NCBI GenBank assembly: GCA_009602735.1
Contig: WELA01005344.1
Span: 97,459 to 127,217 of the forward strand
DNA: 29,759 nucleotides
Origin: Mesotaenium endlicherianum
Taxonomy: Eukaryota > Streptophyta > Zygnematophyceae > Zygnematales > Mesotaeniaceae
Reading direction: 5' to 3'
Shown: positions 18,522-28,100 of the stretch, piece after piece
Numbering within the stretch: the first letter of the stretch is position 1
Layout of the letters: each line of letters opens with the position of its first letter
The notes under the pieces: model-generated
The model's database searches: none
The model's input: the letters and a program-made list of their open reading frames with translations, nothing else
What the model was told of the DNA's origin: nothing
Program-made: the position numbers and the translations under genes

Positions 18522-20098
18522 CTTGGCTACTAGGTGGTGGTGCTTCAGTGACTAAGCGACTAAGTAGGTGGCCCCTTCATTGCAGAAGGGGGCAAAAGTC
18601 CGGGAGCCGGATGGGAGGGAGTTTCTACTTGGCGGTCGGGGCCCCGGTTGATGTCGATGCTAGCTGCGATGGCTGAAGAGTGGTTATTACCACAAATGTG
18701 TGGAGGCTGCGGCGTGCGTGCACTAGCAGCCTTGCCCCTGGTTGTTGTCGGTTCTTTTTCTTATTTCCCCTTTAAGGTAGCAGTAGCGGTGACTCACAAG
18801 GGCCCAGCCCTCGCCACGCTGAAACACAGAGTCGTGGCAGCCCCCTGCAAATTTTGCTCGCTTCTCCTCGGGTGCCCCTTCCCCCCCCAGACTGCAGTCG
18901 ACTGGGGCATGCGAGGCATGGGAAGTAGAGAGCTGGCCATGTTGTACAGTACCAAAAGGAAGTAGGCAAAACCTAAATCAGTGTGTGCAGGTTGAGTGCA
19001 GTTTCTTTCTTGTAGGACACATGTCGTTTGCATTCGGGCATTCTCCTAGGCCCCCCTCTTTCCTCTAGTTATCACAATTTTGAGGTGAAGACATAGCTGC
19101 TCAGTGACCCACTCCATGTCGTATGCCGTAAAGTAGGGTGCATGAAATGGGTGTGTCCACACTCACTACGAGGCTGTGAGTGAAAAGAAGTCTAAAGAGG
19201 CCATCGGTATGTCAATTGCCCCTTCCCGCTAATCATGCGCGGGGTTCACCACCTCTACTCTATACGGTGAGCTTGATTGGCCAAGTTTCTCTTATTATGG
19301 GCATTTAACGTACTTAACGTTGGTTTCATTGGAGTCCAGCTTGATCATGGCAGGTTTAGAACAAGCTACATACATGCTGTACAAGGTTATATACAGACAT
19401 GTTGATGTTCGTGTGCTCTATGATGATTTACTATTTTTTGTTGTCTTATTGTACACATACTTGGCATTGGACCTGTCTTGCAATGCCACCCATCCTTAGT
19501 GTTGATAATGCATGTGTGTGGGGGGGGTCCAAGCTCAGGCGCTATGGAATGCCAATACGCATGCGCGGTTAGGGCATGGAGGTGAGAAAGATGCATTTCT
19601 TGTGCATGAAAGAGAGCAAGCTAAACATCAATGTACATAAGTAGGGAGTACAAGTTTACATACATATGTACACATACGTTGTACATCGCCATGCATCATA
19701 TGCAGCTCAATCAATCAATTGTGAGCATGTTGCAAGAGCATTTGGAGTGCTTGTTGGTTGCCGCTGCCATGATCCATCTTGGTTTAAGAGTTTATCACTT
19801 TACTATAGCTTGACAGGAATCACGCATGCATACGCGTTTGGTGCGTCAGTGTTGGCTTGGGAGCTAGAACAGAAATATAGTTGTATTAGACGGTTTTAAC
19901 TCTAATAAAAGTAATCAATAAACTTTGGTGCTCATCTGTGCCCGCAAGCTCGTACCTCAAGAGGTGAGTACACCCGTGTAGTAAGTGGGAGGTCTTGAGC
20001 TCAACTTCCAAAATGAGTTGTGTCAAGGTCAAAGTTAATGATTTTAGGGTTATTTTTCTTTAAAACCTCCATCCATGCACGGCAAACCTGAGTCCCAA
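18522..20098 (+). other. 3' flank of TDP2 copy 1
   Basis: Similarity to the downstream part of copy 2 continues to about 18860 (for example CACAGAGTCGTGGCAGCC). Two AATAAA-type signals lie at about 19902-19920, possibly a distal poly(A) site. A tRNA-like stretch lies at about 19961-20009. No coding content is convincing. Confidence 0.45.
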
Positions 20099-20820
20099 TG
20101 TAATGAATCAGTATATTAGTAGATATAATATTCATTTAGATGTAATAATAAATTAAGTTCAGCCTGCTGAACTTTAGTTAAATAATCAGTTTGCTGGACT
20201 TTATATTTAATAACAGTTTAATGACTCAGCCGGATGCAGCAGGCTGAAGTCAACTTAAGTCAGCTTGCTGACACATTCTTTGACAGCCAGCTGACTTCCG
20301 TACTCGGTAGCAGCGAACTGCCTCATATGCATTTAAGTGTGGTAGGCTAGATGAATGGCCAGATGACATCCCTATGATGGATGGCAATTCGGGATGATGG
20401 GAGATGGCGGTGGATTTGGTTAACCGAGGTCCTACCAACGTGGTTAACTCCCGGGTAGGCGGTGCCATCGCACTGACCGTTGAACAGTAAAACTCATTCC
20501 ATGTACATATGCTAGGCATTGCTCTCGAGTTCGGCATTCGGAAACGAGGCCAACTCTCTTGTACAGCTTACCGAGAGAGATCCGAATCCAAGGCGAGAAG
20601 CCATTGATACGCACTGTCTTCTAACCTTGCTTATGTATGAGTTTACTGATTTGCATTATTGATGCAAGTTTACTCGCATTTGACTGTCGAGTATTATTCA
20701 CTGCTAGTGTGTTGTCCTTTGCCGTTAAACCAGTTAACGGAAAATACCATAAAGATTACTTGCTGATATAAAGATCTTTATTAATTGTTGATCGCCTATT
20801 TGGTAAGTCGATTCATTTCA
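20099..20820 (+). repeat. Solo LTR of the chromovirus family, 722 bp, with 5-bp target duplication
   Basis: It starts TGTAATGAATC and ends TTTCA, the same termini as the 7456-8176 LTR but on the opposite strand. The flanks CCCAA (20094-20098) and CCCAA (20821-20825) are a perfect target site duplication. With no internal element sequence it is a product of recombination between two LTRs. A 90-base block inside is identical to the minus-strand element's LTR; other parts differ at scattered sites. Confidence 0.96.
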
Positions 20821-20825
20821 CCCAA

Positions 20826-21595
20826 CCATAGATTAATTCATAGCTTCCTCCAAAATATTCATTGAAACACTTTTTTATTGCAACGTAAATTCAGGCTTCT
20901 TATGTTTTGGTCCAATTCAACCCTGGAGTTGTGAAGAATTTTTTTGAAACTTTGAACTTTGCCCACGACTTGCACTTCTTGCTAATAAATAATGAAAAAT
21001 TGAAGAGTTGCAGCCACTCAAGACCAAAAAGCGCAACTTATGGTGGTTTCAAGACTCGACAATTGAGATTGTAATGTTTTGCAAAAATCGAAGTTTGTTG
21101 AATACATCCCACCTATGAATACATTACTCACCTCGAGAGGTGAATTGAAAGTTTGTGTTAAGGCATTCAACCCTCAATCGCCTTCTTCAGTACTAAAAGG
21201 CCTCACATTCATCCACGTGGATGCCAATCTGTTTACGTTTGATGTCCACAATATAATCAGGTTTCTCATAATTTGTTAACTTCTAATGAACATCGTGGAC
21301 TTCATTAGAATTTCATTTTGGATGTCGCAATCGGCGTTGGTATATTGCTTTGGCCACTATAAATTGGCCCTAAGCACCCCAAGCTCCCACCACATTCTTA
21401 CAATTCTTCATACATCCAACCGACCAACCTGTCTTACGTTGATTCCATTGATTTTGCCTAACCCACATCCCATTCCTTATCCTTATGCACCACAACATTC
21501 ATTCCGTTCTTTTGCCACGGAGAGCAAGCGGATGCATGCCAACTCCTTGTTATTAAGCAAAACAAATTGTGTATCTATCCATGTTGCTAACATAG
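20826..21595. other. AT-rich spacer, no gene seen
   Basis: No protein-like frame is visible. Noted items are a 7-bp stem hairpin TCACCTC GA GAGGTGA (21128-21143) and a TATAAATT box at 21358-21365, which could belong to the U3 of the copia LTR that ends at 21971. Confidence 0.4.
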
Positions 21596-21971
21596 TGTTT
21601 TAATGAAGGCTCATAGGCCTGGCGGTGTAGAAAAATAGGCAGTTCTAGCTCTATTTGTGTGGTAAGTGTTTTTTTGTGTGATGGTTGACGTATGTGTTTG
21701 AGATTGGTCGAGTCCAGTCAACGTTCAACGCATATGTCGATGTGTAGGGTTTGAGTGACTAGGCTTGTCGATGAGTTTGAGGTGGGTAGGCAGCCGCCAT
21801 AGTGAACATAGTGAGGATGAGATGCTGTGTAACTTACACTTGACTCTTGAAAGTAAGAGAGTGCTCCTCTCAGTGTCGTGTATGAGCTGATGTGTTGTGA
21901 ATAACGTGAAAGTTAAGTGATTGCATTGCCAAGTGTTAAGTGAGTGCAATGGCATACGATTTTTTTCTACA
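21596..21971 (+). repeat. Copia 5' LTR; right end clear, left end uncertain
   Basis: The stretch ends TTTTTTCTACA directly before a PBS, a usual LTR terminus. The left border shown (TGTTTTAATGAAGG) is a guess; the LTR may reach further left past a TATA box at 21358. No 3' LTR is visible for comparison. Confidence 0.45.
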
Positions 21972-21984
21972 TGGTATCGGAGCA
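21972..21984 (+). other. Primer-binding site of the copia element
   Basis: TGGTATCGGAGCA directly follows the LTR end CTACA. It is identical to the chromovirus PBS. Confidence 0.8.
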
Positions 21985-22900
21985 AGATCTAATTCCCGAC
22001 TTCCGCACTTTGATGGGAAGGGTATTGAGTATCTAGGGTGGTCGAGAAGAGTGCACAAGCTGAAACAAATTGGCATGACTTGAAGAAGATTATGTCAGGA
22101 AATGAGCAATCTTGGTTCAGCTTCGAGTCCTGCTGCAGATGCAGATGTAGAAACCAGAAGAGTGTATGTGACGAGAGAAGCAGCAAGACTTGCGTGGAAG
22201 AAGAGAGAGGCTCATGCATTTGACTTGCTCACCAAGAGTCTTGGTAAGAAAGCCTATATGAGACTTCTCGGTCTCGAGAACAATACATAAATATGGGAGT
22301 CGTTTAGGAACATGCACCAACAGTTCACTACCGCAAACAGAAGCACCTTTAAAAAGGATTTTCTCTGTCGAAGCAGGAAGAGGGAGAAAGTGTGCAATCC
22401 TACTTCTATCGCATCGGGAAATTGTGTAAAGAGTTGGAAGCCCTGGATGCTGCGGTTAATTTTAGGAACCAAGTGATTCACGCTTTAAATGCCAAATGGC
22501 TTAGATTCCAAGTATGAGACCTTCAAGGATTCTCTATCAATCTTGAAGATTGCATGCTTCAGAGTTCACCATGGAGAACATTGCTCATCAAGGAAGCTTA
22601 ACGAGAAATTGGGGAGCAGACAAGTGTGATCCTCAAACAAGCTCTAATGACATATGGAGACAAGCAATTTCGATTGGTGGGAAATGAATCGGTTGATGCG
22701 CTGCCAAGGGCAAGAGCAGCTGCTAGACAGACAGCTGGTGCAAAGTTGAGCGCTGAAGGCCGGGCTCCTAGTGGTGTTGTCAACCTCAGTAGGGACTTTA
22801 ATGACAGGCTGAGCCCCTGCCAAGCTTAAGTTTTGGGCCGTTCATCAGGCGGGAGCTGCCCAATCTAGCGGCAAGGGGGGAGAGGTAGGGATGAGAGGGG
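21985..22900 (+). pseudogene. gag: Degenerate Ty1/copia gag
   Basis: Protein-like fragments occur in all three frames in the correct order for a copia gag (UBN2-type): FDGKGIEYLGWSRRVH near 22010, LAWKKREAHAFDLLTKSLG near 22190-22245, WESFRNMHQQFTT near 22292, EEGESVQSYFYRIGKLCKEL near 22380-22437, LDSKYETFKDSLSI near 22500-22545, and a Gly/Arg-rich tail near 22880. Frameshifts and stops separate them. No protease, integrase or RT follows, so the element is truncated after gag. It lies between the solo LTR and the second TDP2 copy. Confidence 0.75.
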
Positions 22901-23119
22901 TGGCAATGTGTAACGTTTGTGCTCTCTCAAGGATCTTTGCTTGGTATTCAAGGAAAACTATTGCTTAATGAAAAGAAAATAACAATAACATTAAAGAATT
23001 GCCAATCCTTCAGAATGCAAAAATGAAAATGAAAAGTCGTATTGTGTGTGCTTCCGAGAGTTGCACTCACGATGACTCTTGCAAGTATATACTGTCACAA
23101 CGTTGGGCACTAGAGTGCT
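22901..23119. other. Spacer, nothing recognised
   Basis: AT-rich sequence with no gene, repeat or RNA that I can support. Confidence 0.5.
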
Positions 23120-23530
23120 TCAAGTCACCTCCTAGGGCACTGGTTCATGTTCAACAAGAACGGGCAAACGGGCGTGCCCGTTTGGCCAATTACTCGAAAC
23201 GAGCCGTTTGGCTGTTTAAAGGTTACGCGACGATTTCCAAAAAACCGTTTAACGTAAAATCGGCGTTTTCGCGATCACACGACTTCTTAAAAAGTTGCGA
23301 CTGCTCGCGCGGCCGCGTACAGATACATCTGACATAAATCGGTAGTCATAGATATCAACTTCGCCAATCGGTCAGGTGTGAACGAATAAAACGAAGGGTT
23401 GAGGTTTGAATCCTCACGAATGCAAAATAATTTTGCATATTTAATTTTGTTTAATTTAACGGCTGTCGCGAAATTGAGCTACCTCGACCGGGAGGTCGCG
23501 GGTTCGATTCTGACCGGTGGCTCCCTTAGG
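23120..23530 (+). repeat. Possible tRNA-derived SINE or tRNA-like cluster
   Basis: A palindrome AAACGGGC GT GCCCGTTT lies at 23166-23183. A perfect T-arm-like stem TGAGG-TTTGAAT-CCTCA lies at 23400-23416, followed by a hairpin TGCAAAA TAA TTTTGCA (23421-23437). A second box B, GGTTCGATTC, lies at 23501-23510 within GGTCGCGGGTTCGATTCTGACC. No full cloverleaf with acceptor stem can be drawn, so a functional tRNA is not claimed. Confidence 0.35.
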
Positions 23531-24476
23531 CCACTATTGGTATTTACTTTCGGGTTAACAATCGTCGGTAATTAAAAATAATGACAATCATTATCCGAAA
23601 TAATGAAAGTCAAATAAATTAACAAATCCATGATAAAATTGTTATCCCTTCATAAATAATCAAGCTAATTTTATGATCAATTACTTTATCTTTTTGCAAA
23701 GTAATTGCAATACTTTATGATGCATGTTGCAATAGTAGTTTTGGCTGTTTCGCCGCTCGACCCACAATTTGTTGGCACATGTGTGTGTTGAATAAGCTGC
23801 CCTATCTTTTTTCTCTAAAAGCTCAAGATTGTAAAGAAGTGATACTCACTGCCCAGTCTTATTGTCTTCTTCTTAACTCCGCACCCCTTCATTGTGACTT
23901 GGACATGGTGCTCTAAGGCAACACATTTGCAATTACGGCAACTTGGGAGACATTAACACACAACGCGAGGACGCAAGGAGGTACCGAGGACGCGGCTTAG
24001 GGGACACGAAATTATGCAAGGTCAAAAGTAGGTACTGTGGATTGCGTGTTGGTATAAGCAATTTATTGTGGTTCAGAGGTTAACTGTGAGTGAAAAATAT
24101 TTTGACTCTTTCAAATTTGAAATCTGCCAAGTAATCAAGGCAACAACAAAAACATGAATGGAGTGTTTGAAAATTTATCCTGCACCTAAGTGAGGCATGT
24201 ACTCGGCGTGATAGCGCGTGTAAAAAAATTTAAATTTAGACGAGGAGAAAAACTACCTTGTCAGATTAAGTTTTGTGTGAACTGACTTCCCATGCACGGG
24301 GTAATGAGAAGAAGGGGCCAACGCATGCGCGAGGGCTACTTTTGAATATTGGGAAAATTGAGGGCTACTTGAGCATATTTTGCATCTATTAGGGCTAGTT
24401 CAATAGTGTGATCACCCTAGATTTGGTAATAAACGAAAGTTCTAGACGGATGTTGTAAATTTGTCAACTCTACGCC
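23531..24476. other. AT-rich intergenic region, no gene seen
   Basis: No coding frame with protein-like composition, no LTR ends and no RNA gene were recognised. The right edge is where similarity to the TDP2 copy 1 flank begins. Confidence 0.5.
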
Positions 24477-24822
24477 CTCGGCCGGCGTCCTTTCAGTCTT
24501 GGCCTCGAGACAGGGTACACTAACATTCAACGGTAGAGACATGCTGTCGACAAAACTCACATGCACCACTACAAGCAGACGTCATCACGACAGTTTTGAT
24601 CTAGGAGAGCTGACCTCCATGTCTGTGTACGAGAGCTATCTTCTAACTGCGAACCTCAATCGCGTCTGTTCTTATATTCAACGTCCCTGTTTATGACGCT
24701 CTTGTAATTTAATGGTGATGCTTCGCAGCCGAGCGGGGTGCCTGATTAATAGGGTAAGTACTAGTAGGCTAGGCGAGAGCCCTCGTGCAGGCCTACTGAA
24801 GTCGGTGAAACGTTGAAACAAT
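24477..24822 (+). promoter_or_regulatory. 5' flank of TDP2 copy 2
   Basis: It aligns with about 11966-12316 of copy 1 at many blocks, such as GTACACTAACATTCAACGG and AGAGCCCTCGTGCAGGCCTACTGAAG. It presumably supplies the promoter and leader. No conserved TATA box was found. Confidence 0.5.
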
Positions 24823-25149
24823 ATGACCAGAATTGGACGCATGTTAAGTATTGTGGGATGCTGCGTGCGTGTCGAAAGTACAGGCAATACTGCTAAGGAG
24901 TCACGCCCATCCTCAAGCCGAGATGGAGCAGAAGCTTCAGCAGCCTCGCATGGGGGGGGCTTGGCTGGCATCTCAGAAGAGGAGGGGCCTACTATGGCTG
25001 CTCCTGCTCCTGCTCCTGCTCCCGCTCCTTCCTCCATCTCGATCCTGACCTACAACCTCTGGTTCCGAGAAGACGTCCAGCTCGAGGGGCGAATGCGTGC
25101 CGTTGGGGATATTATTGCGCAGCATGAACCCGACGTCCTGTGCTTCCAG
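24823..25149 (+). CDS. TDP2: TDP2 copy 2 exon 1: new N-terminus fused to the old exon 2
   Basis: 109 codons ending at FQ with donor TTCCAG/GTGGGG. Residues 1-16 come from the former leader, the next four from the 3' end of old intron 1 including its AG, and the rest match copy 1 exon 2 with the Ala-Pro run and TYNLWF. Confidence 0.75.
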
Positions 25150-28100
25150 GTGGGGGGAGTTGCGGCCCAGATAAATCTCATCTGGACCTTCTCATTCCAA
25201 AGGCTTGGGGAAAGCTCGGGAAAAGCTTGGGGAAAGCTTGGGGACAGGGCAGCATGTGAATTGCATTCTGTGCTTCCAGGTTTGACATAATCTGACTCTG
25301 CATACGCATTGCATGCTCAAAGCTTTGGGAGAAGGAGTATCTGAAGGGTTTCAGATGATGGGTGGGATAATCTAAGTCTGAGAAGACTGAGCTGGCCCTC
25401 TCGTGCGCACCGCGTTCTGAAAGCTTGAGGAGAATGTCACATGAAGAGTTGTGCGCGATGGCCTCATGCACATGCATGTGCACATGTAGCTGATCTGTTG
25501 GACAGTGTCACTGACCCTGAGATTCGAACCGGGCCCTGTCAGGCTTCAGAGCAGCTTCCCGTCGTGCTCCCAAAGTTCTTGTGCCTTGCATCCTTCAACC
25601 CTTGACCTCCACATGATGACCCTCATAGATTGCTCTGATGCTCCCGCACTTTCCAGGACCAATAGATTGCTCTGGTGCTCCCGCAATTTCCAGGACCACT
25701 TTCATTAACAGACTGACCCTTGACTGCTCTAGCATGCAAGAGACAGAAGCGAGTTGCGCTCGAGTATGTCTGTCGCAAATCCTTTGGGGCACGAGTGGTT
25801 GAAGCTTGAAGTCTAGGCATCCTGTCGTCATACCCTAGTTTCTCATAAGCAGTTGTGAGGCTTGGGCTGGGGGTTTCAGGGGCCTTCATATCGCTGGCTC
25901 TTGGCTCTGCCACTGGCGCTGCTCCTCTAGGCGTCATGCTCGGTACCGTTGATTGATGAGGTATGAGATATATTGACATGATGCAAAATCTCTTGGCCTT
26001 CAGAAATTTGGTCAGTCTATACAGCACCAAGGCAGGGGCACTGTATCACGCCCTCTGTGCTGAAAAAAAATACCTGAGAAATCCTCGCGTGAGTTTGCGT
26101 GCATTCGTGCGTGTGTGTGTGTGTGTGTGTGTGTTTGTGTGCGCTTGCGTGCATGCGTGCGTGTGTTTGTCTAAGAGCAAAAGACTTGATCCAAGGTGGC
26201 TTGTGCACGGTGATGACAACCCCGCGGTTGTCATCCCGCATATTGCTGTCCACGCCAGGTGTTACAGCCCTGAGACCCATCTCGTAATCTGTACATCCTG
26301 CTTCTTTAAGCCGACAAATGGCAAGCACGCCATCTCAGTCACCTTCACTTGCATATTAGTCACCAGTATAAGCACCGGTACTTATACTGAGCACTGGGCT
26401 AGCCCACTACCTGGCCATTAAACCGCCCCCCCCCTTACTCCCCCTCCCCCTCTCGCTCTCCTCTTCGGCCTGGGCACCTCGCAAGATGTTTGCTTTCAGT
26501 TGTCATAGTGAGAAGCAAAAAGCTTCTCCTCAGAACTCTGTCGTACACCTGGCGCCTTGCCTCAGGTGACACCTGGCTTATTCAGGCCAGCACTGCTCAG
26601 TGTACTCAGCTCTGCCCTGCGTAAGCCTAGCTGGCCCGCTTATGGCCACCATCTACACTGCCCACATGTCTGCGTAGCCCACGTGGGATCAGCCCTCAGG
26701 CAAACACCTGGCCTCCGCGGGCCAGCTCTGCTCTCTGTTCTCATCAGCCTCACTGGCACAAAACACTTCTTGCCTTTCTGCTTTGGTTGATCGGATGCAG
26801 GAGGTGACGGCCACCATCTACACGATGCTGCGGCGCATGAGCTGGTGGGGCCGCTACGAGTGCTCCATCTCGCAGGCGCAAATTGACAGGTCGTACTTCA
26901 TCATGCAGGTGAGGGAGCGAGCGCAGCATGCTCGCACCTCCACTCCTCTCCTCTCCTCCTCCTCCTCTTTGTCCTCCTCCGTCTTCATCCTCCCTGTCCC
27001 CATCCTCCTCCTTCTTCCCCCCATCCTCCTCCCCCTCATCTCCCTCCTCTCTTGCTCTCCCCTCTCGAGGTGCTGGCTGCCATTCCCTGCAATTAGTGCA
27101 GATCGCTCCTCTCCCTTCCCTGTTGCTGCCCCTGCTGTGTCCGTCTGTCATTGCACGTGTGCCGCCCAGTGCTACCGGCTCAGGCCGTTGCGCGTGCGCG
27201 CGTGCATGCGTCAGCTGCAGCGTGCTCCATCTCCCCCCACAGTCGCTCATCAAGAAATAAGCCCTTCCGTCTTCTGTTTTTGCGAGTGCAGCTGAGCAGG
27301 CTCGCCGTGAGCTCCTTCCAGCGCCACCCCTTCCACAACTCCATTATGAGCCGCGAGCTCTGTGTGGCCTTCCTCAACACTCGCCCTTCCCCCCCCCACC
27401 CCCACCCCNCCACCCCGACCCCGCTCGCACCACCGCCACCACCACCGCCACCAGTGGCAGCCGCGGCGTCAGCCACAGCACCATCACCAGCAGCGGCGGA
27501 GGCGGCGGGGGGCTGGTGGTGGCAAGCAGCCACCTGGAGAGCCCGTGCCCGGCGCCCCCCACGTTCGACCAGATGTTCAGCCCCCAGCGCGTGGCACAGG
27601 CGCGCGAGGCCTTTGAGCGGCTGGCGGGGCACGGCGACGCCGTCTTCTGCGGCGACCTCAACTGGGACGAGAAGACCGACGGCCCGCCGCCCCTGCCGTC
27701 CGGCTGGTGCGACGCGTGGGAGCAGCTTCGCCCCGGCCAGGTGAGGCGGCGGCGCCCTTGTCCCCCTCCTCCTCGGCCCCTCCCTTCCCCCTTCCTCCTT
27801 CCCCCATCACTCCTTTCCCCCCCCTCCGTCCCCCGCTCGTCCTCCCCTCCCCTCCTGTGCCTCCCTTTCCTCTGCTTCTTAAATCTTATCCCTCTATTGG
27901 TTGCCGGCGGAGCTGCTGCTTTCCCTGCTCCACGAGGAATGGAGCATGTTGTTGATGAGCACAGCCTGACCTGGGGCCTCCTCGTGAGCGGCGGGGTTTC
28001 CTCCCTCTTCCTTCCATTCCCGGGTGCATTCTCTCTTGACATCGTGTGACGGAGGCGCTGCTGCTCTTGCTGCTCCCGGGCAGGAGCACTTCTGCAGGAG

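Noticed and set aside
19900-19925. Definite poly(A) signal of TDP2 copy 1
   Set aside because: AATAAA motifs are present but 1.4 kb from the stop in AT-rich DNA, so they are mentioned only as a possibility.
23400-23416. Functional tRNA gene
   Set aside because: The T-arm is perfect but no anticodon arm or acceptor stem can be paired.
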